Assembly: GCF_003952005.1 (NCBI RefSeq)
Contig: NZ_QXGJ01000004.1
Location: 1-64,000, forward strand
Direction: 5' to 3'
Source: Bifidobacterium callimiconis
Lineage (GTDB): Bacteria; Actinomycetota; Actinomycetes; Actinomycetales; Bifidobacteriaceae
DNA: 64,000 bases
How positions within the stretch are numbered: the stretch's first letter is position 1; the number at the start of each line of letters is the position of its first letter. The translations under genes and the position numbers were made by a program. The notes under the pieces are model-generated. The model made no database searches and was not told where the DNA came from. It saw only the letters and a program-made list of their open reading frames with translations. Below are positions 46,584 through 55,209 of this stretch, in pieces.

Positions 46584-47527
46584 CCCTCACCCGTTCCGTT
46601 GCTCATGTCATCCGCCGTGCTGCCACCCGAACCATCCACAGCGTCGGCATCACCCACGCCGACACCGCACCGGCCATACACGTTGCGCGCCACCACCGGC
46701 CGCCCGGGCACGATGATCAGCCCGCCGTCCGGATGCCGCAGCACGTCGATCGGGCACTGGTACACGTCGCTCAGCAGCCGCGGTGTCAGTACCTCTTCCG
46801 GCGTGCCCAGCGCGCGCAGACGCCCGCGCTCCAACAGCGCCACACGATCCGCCCACGCGGCAGCCGCATCCAGCGCATGCACGATCACCACCACCGCGCA
46901 GCCGGCCGCCGCATACTCGCGCCCCACACGCATCAGCATCTCCTGATGCTTCACATCCATGGCCGCGGTCGGCTCGTCCAGCAACAGGATCGGCGCGGTC
47001 TGGGCCAACACGCGGGAGAATGCGGCACGACCGCGCTCGCCGCCGGACAGCGACGCGTACACGCGGTCGGCGAGCGCCGTCACCTCGGTCGTGGCCATAG
47101 CATCGTCGACGATCACGTCGTCGTTCATCTCCTGCGCCGTGCCCTCCCACGGAGCGCGGCCCATGCGCACGATGTCGCGCACGGAGAACGGGAACGTCAC
47201 GTCCACGGACTGCAGCAGCACCGATCGGCGCATGGCCAGCTCCGTGGAATCCCATACGCCAGAGGGCTTGCCGAACAGGGAGATCTCACCGTCGGTGAGC
47301 GGTACGTCACCGGTGATGGCGTTGAGCAGCGTCGATTTCCCGGCGCCGTTCGGCCCGACGAGCGCCAGCAGTTCGCCGGCACGCACGTCGAGGTCCACGC
47401 CCTGCAGCACGGCGCGCTCGCCGATGCTCACGCTCACGTTCGACAGTTCCAGCACGCAGTCGCCCGGCTTGGGCATATCGGGCGCAAGATGATCCGTACG
47501 CCACGGCAGTGAAAGAGTCATGGTCAT
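46580..47527 (-). CDS. hmuV: ABC transporter ATPase, heme/iron-siderophore type (HmuV-like)
   Basis: 315 residues. Walker A GPNGAGKST, Q-loop region VLLQSVDVTFPFS, signature LSGGERGRAAFS, Walker B ILLLDEPTAAMD and H-loop VIVHALD are all present, so it should power import. It starts at the ATG at 47527, overlapping the permease stop (ATGA). A C-terminal extension of about 60 residues, ending Gly/Asp/Ser-rich, exceeds the family's usual length of about 260. The following gene overlaps its stop. It is grouped with hmuU and hmuT, so heme is the likely cargo. Confidence 0.9.
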   Translation of the reverse strand: MTMTLSLPWRTDHLAPDMPKPGDCVLELSNVSVSIGERAVLQGVDLDVRAGELLALVGPNGAGKSTLLNAITGDVPLTDGEISLFGKPSGVWDSTELAMRRSVLLQSVDVTFPFSVRDIVRMGRAPWEGTAQEMNDDVIVDDAMATTEVTALADRVYASLSGGERGRAAFSRVLAQTAPILLLDEPTAAMDVKHQEMLMRVGREYAAAGCAVVVIVHALDAAAAWADRVALLERGRLRALGTPEEVLTPRLLSDVYQCPIDVLRHPDGGLIIVPGRPVVARNVYGRCGVGVGDADAVDGSGGSTADDMSNGTGEG

Positions 47528-48822
47528 GCCCAGCCTCCCGACTTGGAGCGACTGCGTCGCAGCAGCCAGAAGAAGAACGGTCCGCCGACCAACGACGTGA
47601 GCATGCCTATCGGCAGGTCGGCGAATGCGATGGTCGTGCGTGCGGCGAAGTCGGCGATCGTCAGCAGCAGCGCGCCGCCCAATGCGGATGCGGGCAACAG
47701 CGTGCGATGGCCCGGTCCGAGGATCATGCGCAGCAGGTGCGGCACCACGAGTCCGACGAACGAGATGATGCCGGCGAATGCCACGGCCGACGACACGAGC
47801 AGCGCCACGGCCAGCATGGCGACGAACCGCAGTCGTTCCACGTTCACACCGAGGTGACGGGCGGAGCGTTCGCCCAACGACAGCAGGTCGAGTCGGCGGG
47901 CCAGTGTCTGCACGATGATCATGCCGATCACGCACATGGGTGCCACGAGCGCTACCTGCTGCCAGCGGCTGCCGTTGAACGAGCCCATCTGCCAGAACAC
48001 GATCTGGTCGCGCGCGCTGGTCGGCGCGGCGAACGTGAAGAACGCGATGAGTGCGCCGGCGATGGCGTTCACGGCCACGCCGGTGAGGATCAGCGTGACG
48101 ATCTCGGTACGGCCGCCGCGGCGTGCCAGCAGGTACACGGCCACCGTGGTGCCCAGTCCGCAGACGAACGCGAGGAACGGTGTGGTGAACGATCCGAGGA
48201 ACGTCCAGCCCATGAGAATCGAGCAGCTGGCGCCCACGGCCGCGCCCGACGATACGCCGACGGTACCCGGTTCGGCCAGCGGATTGCCGAATACGCCCTG
48301 CATCACCGCACCGGCCACGCCGAGCGCCGCGCCGACGACGACGGCCATGGCGATGCGCGGGAACCGCACGTTCCACAGCGCCTCGTTGCCGAACGCGCGG
48401 GACGGTCCGTCGATCCAGTGGATGCCGATTTTGTTGAGCACCGATCCGATCACCTGATCGAAGGGAATGACGAGCTGACCGAGCGACGCGGAAACGACGA
48501 TCATGACGAGCAATGCCACGGTCATGATGAGGAACACGACGGCCGTTCGACCCATGCGCGGTTTGGCGGCGAGATCGAGGGCCGCGGCGTTGGCGCGGAG
48601 ACGAGCGGTACGGTCGTAGCGGGACTGGTCGCTACCGAACTGGTCACGACCGGCACGGACGCGACTGGTGCGGACATGAACGGACTGGTCATGACCGGCA
48701 CGACCGAGCGTATCCTGTCTGGACTGATCGTTTTCATATCCGGCCCGACCGGACTGACCAGACCGAGTATTGTGACCGGTCCTGTCGGTTCGTCGTAGTC
48801 GTCGTGTCGTCGCTGCGCTCAT
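47524..48822 (-). CDS. hmuU: FecCD-family permease (HmuU-like) with charged N-terminal extension
   Basis: 432 residues, about ten predicted membrane helices from residue 92 onward. Family motifs include RFPRIAMAVVVGAALGVAGAVMQ (the conserved RxPR-GAAL-Q segment) and NPLAEPGTVGVSSGA, plus SFVGLVVPHLLR near the end. The first 90 residues form a hydrophilic Arg/Asp/Ser/Gln-rich extension unlike normal FecCD permeases. It starts by overlapping the hmuT stop (ATGA). It forms the membrane channel for the heme or iron-chelate delivered by HmuT. Confidence 0.9.
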   Translation of the reverse strand: MSAATTRRLRRTDRTGHNTRSGQSGRAGYENDQSRQDTLGRAGHDQSVHVRTSRVRAGRDQFGSDQSRYDRTARLRANAAALDLAAKPRMGRTAVVFLIMTVALLVMIVVSASLGQLVIPFDQVIGSVLNKIGIHWIDGPSRAFGNEALWNVRFPRIAMAVVVGAALGVAGAVMQGVFGNPLAEPGTVGVSSGAAVGASCSILMGWTFLGSFTTPFLAFVCGLGTTVAVYLLARRGGRTEIVTLILTGVAVNAIAGALIAFFTFAAPTSARDQIVFWQMGSFNGSRWQQVALVAPMCVIGMIIVQTLARRLDLLSLGERSARHLGVNVERLRFVAMLAVALLVSSAVAFAGIISFVGLVVPHLLRMILGPGHRTLLPASALGGALLLTIADFAARTTIAFADLPIGMLTSLVGGPFFFWLLRRSRSKSGGWA

Positions 48823-50054
48823 TGCGCATCCTCCTGATTCGTGGTCTCGGACTGCGTGGCTTCCGTTTGCGTGTCCGAAGGCTGGTACGCGAGGTCCGGC
48901 ACGTACACGGCGGTGGCGAGCGCGGCCAGCACCTGCGCGGTCTGCGGTCCGAAGCTCATGATCTCGTAGTCGCTCATGTCCACCACCCGTCGATGCTCGC
49001 CGGCGGGGGTCTCCTTGATGCCGGGCAGGTCAAGCATGCCGTCCACGCCGCCGGCGGACTGCACGCCGAGCGTCATGGCGAGGATCACGTCGGGCGCGGC
49101 CTTGATCAGCGCTTCGGCGTTGGTCGGGGACATGCCGGTGAAGCCGACTTCCTTGGCCACATCCACGCCGCCGATCGACTGGATGAGCGAGTCCGCGCCC
49201 GACCCTTCGCCGAACCAGTAGTAGATCGACGTGCCGCGGACGTAGAGGAACACGATGCGCGGTTTGCGTTCGGTGTTCGTGGGAACGAATCGTTCATTGA
49301 TCGCCGCGATGGTCTGATCGATCTCGCTGTTCGTGCGGTCGACGAGCTGCTTGCCGAGGTCGCTCACGCCCAGCGCGTCGGCCACGGCCTGGATCTGTGT
49401 GCCGACGCCGCTGACACCTTGATCGCTGACGAGCGGAACGAATACGACAGGGACGCCCGACTGGCGCAGCTGCAACTGCACGTCGTATGGACCGATGCTC
49501 GTATCGGTGATGATGACGGTGGGCGACAGCGCCATGATCGCCTCGGCGTTGAGATCCATGCCGTTGGCGGTCACCTTGGGTAGTTTGTCCATGCCAGACG
49601 AGCCGGTGGCGGTATCGCGACCGACGAGATTGCAGCCGAAGCCGAGCGCATAGACCGCGGCAGCGAGTCCGCCGTTCTGGTTGAGGGCGAGGATGCGCGT
49701 GGTGTCGGTGACGGTCTGTTCGGGCCCGTCCGCGCTGGTGACGGTGGCGGGCAATGTCTGGTGTTCAAATGGCGCGTTGCTGATCGGGATGATCTGATCC
49801 GACTTGGTGTACGCGGTGGTTGGCCCTTCGATGGTGCGCGGATTGCCGAGTTTGGCTGCGGTGACGTCGGGCAGTTTCGGCGGGTTCGGTTCAGTGGACG
49901 CGTTCGGCACGGTGCATGATTCGAGGCTCGCCTCGCTGATGGTGCCGATGTTGGCGCAACCGGCCACGGACAGCAGGCATGCGACTGCGATCACCGACGA
50001 CAGCAGCACGCGGATGCCGCGTCGAAGATCGTGGCTCATATGTCCGATGTTCAT
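48819..50054 (-). CDS. hmuT: Heme-binding ABC transporter lipoprotein (HmuT-like)
   Basis: 411 residues. A lipobox LSVAGC near residue 33 marks lipid attachment. The rest is a type III solute-binding fold. The stretch GGVDGMLDLPGIKETPAG followed by RRVV and MSFGPQT closely follows the HmuT/PhuT hemin-binding subfamily, as does FGEGSGADSLIQSIGG, which argues for heme over ferrichrome. Its N-terminal 100 residues are longer than usual. GAGGAAGAGGAAA precedes the start. It leads the hmuTUV part of the operon and follows a repeat-rich gap after the large HtaA gene. Confidence 0.88.
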   Translation of the reverse strand: MNIGHMSHDLRRGIRVLLSSVIAVACLLSVAGCANIGTISEASLESCTVPNASTEPNPPKLPDVTAAKLGNPRTIEGPTTAYTKSDQIIPISNAPFEHQTLPATVTSADGPEQTVTDTTRILALNQNGGLAAAVYALGFGCNLVGRDTATGSSGMDKLPKVTANGMDLNAEAIMALSPTVIITDTSIGPYDVQLQLRQSGVPVVFVPLVSDQGVSGVGTQIQAVADALGVSDLGKQLVDRTNSEIDQTIAAINERFVPTNTERKPRIVFLYVRGTSIYYWFGEGSGADSLIQSIGGVDVAKEVGFTGMSPTNAEALIKAAPDVILAMTLGVQSAGGVDGMLDLPGIKETPAGEHRRVVDMSDYEIMSFGPQTAQVLAALATAVYVPDLAYQPSDTQTEATQSETTNQEDAQ

Positions 50055-50085
50055 GGATTGATTTCCTCTTCCTCAGAACGTGTTG

Positions 50086-50470
50086 TGAGGGCGTTCTCCC
50101 TCCAGCCATTCAGGAGTTCTCCCTCCAGGGGAGGGAGATGTCACGACAACCGTCGTGACAGAGGGAGGGATCCAACACCCGAAACCCCGATGCTCATCAT
50201 CCCTCCCTCAGCCCGCCTACGGCGGCCAGCTCCCTCCCACGGAGGGAGCACGGGGCCAGGATTCCCCGAACCCAGACCCCTCCCACAACAAAACGGTGCA
50301 GGCGTTCTCCCTCCAAAGGACTCATTGCGAGTTCTCCCTCCCAGGGAGGGAGATGTCACGGCATGCCGTGACAGAGGGAGGGATCCAGCACCCGGAACCC
50401 CGATGCTCCTCACCCCTCCCTCAGCCCGCCTACGGAGGCCGGCTCCCTCCCACGGAGGGAGCACGGGACG
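50086..50470. repeat. Duplicated 212-bp block of CTCCC hairpin repeats
   Basis: Two tandem blocks (about 50090-50270 and 50302-50470), each containing a hairpin with inner stem GTCACG..CGTGAC flanked by CTCCCTC arms and a second hairpin with inner stem GCCCGCC-TAC-GGCGGCC. The blocks are about 85 percent identical, and their differences in the inner stems are compensated. They fill the gap between the large HtaA gene and hmuT. No gene is seen. Confidence 0.85.
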
Positions 50471-50481
50471 GGACTATGCCG

Positions 50482-53238
50482 TCAGTCGCGGCTCATGCGG
50501 CGGCGAGCGGCGAGCGCAATGCCCGCGCCGGCGACCAGCACGATGGCGGCGCCGAACACGCCCAGCACGGCGGAGCCGGTCTTGCTCAGCGTGGCGGTCT
50601 TCTTGGCAGTGTTGCTGGCAGCAGTGCCGTTCGCGGCGTTGGTGTTCGTCGAAGCGGACGAGCCCGTGCCGTTGTCGGCAGCCGTGGAGCCGTTCGAGTC
50701 GGAGTTGCCATTGTCGGTACCGGTCGAGCCGTTGCCGTTGTCGGCAGAACCATTGCCGTCGCTATCGTTGCCACCGTCGGTGGCCGGCGCGGTCACAGTC
50801 ACCGGCATCGAGGCGGACACTGCGGCGCCGTCGATGGTGGCTTTGATGGTCACGGTCACGGCACCGGACTTGAGCGCGGTCACGGTGGCCTTGTCGCCGG
50901 TCTTGGCGGCGGTCACCTTGACCACGGCGGCGTCGGAGGACTCCCATGCGACGGTCACGTCGTCGGTGTTCTCGCCGGCGATCACGGCGTTGACGGTCGC
51001 CTTGCCGTCCACGTCGAGCTTGAGCTCGGTGATGGCCTTGCCGTCGGCGTCGGCGAACGTCAGCTTCGGCGCGATCGGGGCGGGGGCCACGGCGGCGTCG
51101 GACTGTCCGGCGGCGCTGGTGCCCTTGGCGTTCTTGGCGGTCACGGACGCGGTGTATTCGGTAGCCGGGTCCAGCTTGGCGAAGGCATGCTGGAACGTGT
51201 TGGCATCCACGTCGGCGGTCAGGGCCGCGGCCTTGACCTTGGCGGCGGAAGCGTCCTTCGGGGTGAGAGTCACGGTGTAGCCAGTAATCGCGGAACCGCC
51301 GTTGTCCTCGGGCTTCTCCCAGCTGACGAGCAGCTCGTGGACGGCACCCTGCTTCACGGTCACGGCGCGCGGGGCGGACGGCTTGGTGGCCTCGGTGGGG
51401 GTCACGGCGGCGGAGGCGGCGGACGGAGCCGACGCACCGGCCTCGTTCTTCGCGACGACGGTCGCCGTGTAGGAGACGCCCTTGGCGGTCAGACCGTCGA
51501 ACGTGGCGGAGGTGGCGTCGGCGGCCACGTCACGCGTGATCGGGGCGCCGGTGGACGGCGTGAGGGTCACGGTGTAGCCGGTGATCGCGGAACCACCGTC
51601 GGACGGCGCCTTCCACTCCACCTTCACGGAACCTGCGGCCGGCACGGAGGCGGTGGGCTTGGCCGGGGCGTCCGGCACCTGAGCCTGGGCCTTGAGCGCG
51701 ATGGGCTTGGCGGTGTCGAGACGACGGTCGGTCAGGGACAGGCCGTGCGCGGCGGTGGTGCCCACCACGTAGTTCTTGCCGTACTGGAACGTGTCGGCGG
51801 GAATCGTCACGGTGGTGGTGAACTCGCCGTTCTTGATGTCGGCGGCCTTGATCCAGGCGGCCTTGACGAAGTCCTTGGCGCTGGACGGGTTCTGTCCGGC
51901 GTTCCACACGTCAGTGTCGGCGACCACCACGTAGGCGCCGTAGAACGCGGCGCCGCCGGTGAAGCCGGTGCCCTTCACGGTGAACGTGGTCTCCTTGGAC
52001 GGGTCGATGTGGGTGGTCGGGGTCACGGTGATGGCCGGGGTGGAGGTCGGGTCGGCGTTCGGCGTCACGGCGGCGGAGGCCGGGGACGCGGCGGACGCGC
52101 CGACCTCGTTCTTGGCGACCACGCTGGCGGTGTACGACACGGCCGGCGCGGTGAGCTTGCCGAACATGGCGGAGGTGGCGTCGGCGGCCACGTCCTGCGT
52201 AATTGGGTCGCCGGTGGACGGGGTGAGGGTCACGGTGTAGCCGGTGATCGCGGAACCGCCGTCGGACGGCGCTTTCCACTCAACCTTCACCTGGTACGGG
52301 TCGGCCATGGTGCCGGCCACGGTCGCGGTCGGCTTGGCCGGAGCCGCGGGCGCGGTGGCTTCGGGTTCGACCGCTTTGGCGGTGTAAGCCACGGTGATTT
52401 CGGCGGGAGTCTTGCGGGCATCCCCCGAACCGCCGGACGCATACCAGTAGGCACCGGAGCCGGTCTGCGACACGAAGTCGACGAACGCCTTCGGCCAGCT
52501 CTTGGCCACGGTGCCCTGACCATCAACGTCGATCTCGTTGAAGTCGGGGGTGACGATCGTGCCGTCGTCCTTCACATCCACGTTGGACAGCGTGGCGATC
52601 TCCACGTTCTGCCGTTCGGTGAGTACGGAGAACTTGCTGGTGTCGTTCATGTCGGTGCCCCAGCCGCCGAGCGTGGCGGTCACGGTTCCCTTGCCGTCGG
52701 CCACGGTGAGCTTGAGATCCTTGGCATACCACTGGTTGAGGCCGGAGTAGTAGACGACGGTAAAGGCGCCGGTCCAGGAGATTTCGGCGTTGTCGTTCTC
52801 GGCGTCGATGGTACCGGTGCCGTGGCTCAGCTTGACGCGGTTGCCGCTGGATTCACCGGTGGCGGAGTAGGCGGCGGGCAGGTCCTTGCCGTCCGGCGTG
52901 GTCTTGAGTCCGGCCCAGGTGGCGGCTTTGTACGTGCCGTCGGACTGCTTCTTTTCGATGGTGACGTTACCGTCGGACTGCTTCCATTCGCCTTCCGTTA
53001 CAGAATCCTCGGCGGAGGTCTTGTCGACGATGCCAGCGCTCAGGAAGTTGAAGGTGCCCGGCGCGTATGCGCGCCAGTTGGTTTCCTTGTTGAGGCCCCA
53101 CGCGAACGTGGCGTCGTCCACGGTCTTTTCGGTCGATGCTGCGGCGGAGGCCACCGGTACGATCAGACCGGCACCCATCGTGGCCGCTGCGACCACGGAT
53201 GCGAGCGCCGCGGCTCGTTTCCTGCTGTTGAAGAACAC
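50482..53238 (-). CDS. Large HtaA-domain wall-anchored surface protein with Fn3 repeats
   Basis: 918 residues from a GTG start at 53238, supported by AAAGGAA six bases upstream. Order: signal peptide; HtaA-like domain (about 35-275, FAWGLNKETNWRAY); Fn3 domain; Ig-like domain shared with the protein at 45240-46583; two more Fn3 domains, each with the KAPSDGGSAITGYTVTLTP-type core; a Big_2-like domain; Asn/Ser/Gly-rich linker; and LSKTG plus membrane helix and RRR, an LPxTG-like sortase signal. It is the first gene of the heme locus and probably captures heme at the surface. It combines, in one chain, the domains of the two smaller surface proteins. Confidence 0.83.
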   Translation of the reverse strand: MFFNSRKRAAALASVVAAATMGAGLIVPVASAAASTEKTVDDATFAWGLNKETNWRAYAPGTFNFLSAGIVDKTSAEDSVTEGEWKQSDGNVTIEKKQSDGTYKAATWAGLKTTPDGKDLPAAYSATGESSGNRVKLSHGTGTIDAENDNAEISWTGAFTVVYYSGLNQWYAKDLKLTVADGKGTVTATLGGWGTDMNDTSKFSVLTERQNVEIATLSNVDVKDDGTIVTPDFNEIDVDGQGTVAKSWPKAFVDFVSQTGSGAYWYASGGSGDARKTPAEITVAYTAKAVEPEATAPAAPAKPTATVAGTMADPYQVKVEWKAPSDGGSAITGYTVTLTPSTGDPITQDVAADATSAMFGKLTAPAVSYTASVVAKNEVGASAASPASAAVTPNADPTSTPAITVTPTTHIDPSKETTFTVKGTGFTGGAAFYGAYVVVADTDVWNAGQNPSSAKDFVKAAWIKAADIKNGEFTTTVTIPADTFQYGKNYVVGTTAAHGLSLTDRRLDTAKPIALKAQAQVPDAPAKPTASVPAAGSVKVEWKAPSDGGSAITGYTVTLTPSTGAPITRDVAADATSATFDGLTAKGVSYTATVVAKNEAGASAPSAASAAVTPTEATKPSAPRAVTVKQGAVHELLVSWEKPEDNGGSAITGYTVTLTPKDASAAKVKAAALTADVDANTFQHAFAKLDPATEYTASVTAKNAKGTSAAGQSDAAVAPAPIAPKLTFADADGKAITELKLDVDGKATVNAVIAGENTDDVTVAWESSDAAVVKVTAAKTGDKATVTALKSGAVTVTIKATIDGAAVSASMPVTVTAPATDGGNDSDGNGSADNGNGSTGTDNGNSDSNGSTAADNGTGSSASTNTNAANGTAASNTAKKTATLSKTGSAVLGVFGAAIVLVAGAGIALAARRRMSRD

Positions 53239-53760
53239 TGGTGTTCCTTTCGTCTCATTCCCCAGTGCCCGCTTTCGGAAACGGGTGTTCCGTGTCGGGC
53301 GGGCATCGGCGCCAGCGTTCCGACAGGACGATCCCGGCATGCATCAACCATCGACCCGTCGTCGGCCGTCACCGACTTCGTGTTTTTTCGTTTCGGCCAT
53401 CGGCGTGCACCATTGTGGGGCACGGCCGTTGGTCCAAGCGTCGGTTCAGTCGTCGGCTGGTGCCGTCGGCTCGGTCGACCGCGATGATCGTGACGATCCT
53501 GCGGGATGTTCCAACACTGCATGTCTCACGACCGTCGCCTCGACTGCTCAACGTGTGTATGACAGGCTCGGTTCGTGAAGAACATCCGCACGATACGACG
53601 AGAAATTTCCCATTCTCAAGTCTTGATTTCCCCAGCCGGTTCCCGTAGTCGCGCGCGCGATATCAAGAATCATTCCCAAAATCAATACCTGTGATAAGCC
53701 TCACATTTGCAGGATCCCCAGCCATCCCCATCCCGATATCCATGTGCCCATCCACCGTTC
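53239..53760. other. Upstream region of the heme locus
   Basis: About 520 bp before the array at 53766. It should hold the promoter of the minus-strand heme operon, but no confident -10/-35 or DtxR/IdeR-like iron box was recognised. No gene is supported here. Confidence 0.4.
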
Positions 53761-53765
53761 CGGGG

Positions 53766-54035
53766 TTAATTACGTTCCATCACGATCGCCGAGCACAACG
53801 GACCCCTTAAGTACGTTCCGTCTCTATTCCATGACGGAACGTACTCGTATGCTCCTTCCCGATTACGTTTCGTCAAGGACTCACAGCGAAACGTACTCCA
53901 AGATCGATCCGCGATTACGTTTCGCTTACGACCGACAACGCATCGTAATCAAACACCTATTCCGGAGTACGTTTTGGTCCGGGAACGTAGCGAAACGTAC
54001 TTCAAAGTCCCCTTTTGATTACGTTCCGCTCATAA
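53766..54035. repeat. Periodic inverted-repeat array B (TACGTTYC core)
   Basis: Alternating cores TACGTTCC/TTC and GGAACGTA/GAAACGTA start at 53812, 53836, 53864, 53888, 53916, 53940 (degenerate), 53968, 53992 and 54020. The steps are exactly 24, 28, 24, 28, 24, 28, 24, 28. An extra core lies at 53771. Each 24-bp pair forms a hairpin with 12-13-bp arms (for example AGTACGTTCCGTC / GACGGAACGTACT) and a 10-base loop. Loops and spacers differ. Function unknown. Confidence 0.92.
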
Positions 54036-54206
54036 TCGGAAACACACCGTATCCGAATCCGGAATCACGATCGTGCCCGTCCTAGATCCAAAGCACGAAA
54101 TCCACAACCACTTATCCAAGAACCTCTACAGATCGTTGCAATTGCAACGAAAATCCTCATTCGACCACATTGCTCCCAAACCCTTGTCACACGCCCGCCA
54201 CCCCGT

Positions 54207-54212
54207 TAGCGT
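54207..54212 (+). promoter_or_regulatory. Putative -10 box of leaderless AbiEi-like gene
   Basis: TAGCGT ends seven bases before the ATG at 54220. Confidence 0.45.
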
Positions 54213-54219
54213 TCCAAGT

Positions 54220-55173
54220 ATGAGAACACACATACCCACCGAACGTCTCCTTGACGAAGCCGAACGCAGCCATCGTTGCGCCATCGGCGGCACTGATGCA
54301 CAACGCCGAGCATTACTACGTCGTCGTAAGGCCGGAATACTGATTTCCCCATACCGTAATCTCTACGCCCGTGCCGAGTACTGGAGCTCATTGACACCTC
54401 CGCAACAACATATTCATACCGCTCGCGCTCTGTCCATCGTCTACCCGCATTGGATTTTCGCCGGACTGACGGCAGCCTGTGCATACGGTCTTGACCATTC
54501 GCACTCGCTGCACGCCGACATGACGATCACCATCGCCAGCACGAGTCCGGACATGCCCCGCCAGAATCCACGTCTGCGTCGCATTCGGATGAAGGATACC
54601 TCCCACCGACAAATCGCCGGCCTTCCCGTCACCGATATCCATCGCACGCTCATCGATTGCGCGACACTGTTTCCTTTTGCCAGCGCACTGCCGATGTTCG
54701 ATTCCGCGGCACGCAAAGGGGTGTCGCTGACAGGTCTCCCCGATCGCTGCCGCGCGCTTGGCATCGACAGCGCGAACGTCACGGCGCTTTGCACGTATGC
54801 GGATCCGTTGAGCGAGAACGGCGGTGAGTCGTTCGCCCGCGCGACGATCATCCAGCTGGGGTTCGTCGTGCCGCGACTGCAGAGACCGTTCGTGAACCCC
54901 GCGAATCCGAACGCACCGCTGCGCGCGGATTTCACATGGGAACTGCCTGGCGACATCATCATCGTTGCCGAGTTCGACGGCATGGGCAAGTACGTGATGA
55001 CCGACACGAAACGCAGCAGCATCCAAGCGAAGGTGCACGCCGAACGCGAGCGCGAGGATCAGCTGAAATCGCAGGGCGTGACCACGATCGTCCGGTTCGA
55101 GTTCGAGGATCTCACCCATTCGGAACGGCTGGAGCGCAAACTGCTGCAGGCGGGCGTGCCGAAACGTCGGTGA
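54220..55173 (+). CDS. AbiEi-type winged-helix protein with DUF559-like nuclease-fold C-terminus
   Basis: 317 residues. The N-terminal half resembles AbiEi antitoxin domains: a short winged helix, ISPYRNLYARAEYW, an ALSIVYPHWIFAGLTAACAYGL segment and LPVTDIHRTLIDCA. The C-terminal third has SENGGESFARATI, RADFTWELPGDIIIVAEFDGMGKY and TTIVRFEFEDL, like the DUF559/Vsr-type endonuclease fold (acidic residues in ADFTW and AEFDG, then K). No AbiEii toxin gene is adjacent. It lies exactly between two periodic inverted-repeat arrays. The start at 54220 follows a TAGCGT box by seven bases. Role unknown: defence, DNA repair or autoregulation are possible. Confidence 0.72.
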   Translation: MRTHIPTERLLDEAERSHRCAIGGTDAQRRALLRRRKAGILISPYRNLYARAEYWSSLTPPQQHIHTARALSIVYPHWIFAGLTAACAYGLDHSHSLHADMTITIASTSPDMPRQNPRLRRIRMKDTSHRQIAGLPVTDIHRTLIDCATLFPFASALPMFDSAARKGVSLTGLPDRCRALGIDSANVTALCTYADPLSENGGESFARATIIQLGFVVPRLQRPFVNPANPNAPLRADFTWELPGDIIIVAEFDGMGKYVMTDTKRSSIQAKVHAEREREDQLKSQGVTTIVRFEFEDLTHSERLERKLLQAGVPKRR

Positions 55174-55209
55174 GTGGCGGCGATCTCGCAGTCGCACGGA
55201 ACGTCGTTG

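Noticed and set aside
48819..50054. Vitamin B12 or siderophore binding protein
   Set aside because: The fold is shared, but the GGVDGMLDLPGI and FGEGSGADSLI segments fit the HmuT branch and HtaA genes are adjacent; B12 genes are absent.
50086..50470. Insertion-sequence remnant
   Set aside because: No transposase fragment or terminal target duplication is visible; the block is made of intergenic hairpin repeats found elsewhere.
50155..53487. 1110-codon open frame on the plus strand
   Set aside because: Its composition (Gly/Val/His/Arg-rich) is typical of a frame antisense to a biased coding sequence; the minus-strand HtaA protein has signal peptide, domains and sorting signal.
54220..55173. 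Complete AbiE toxin-antitoxin system
   Set aside because: No AbiEii nucleotidyltransferase toxin gene lies next to it; the downstream gene is rnhA.
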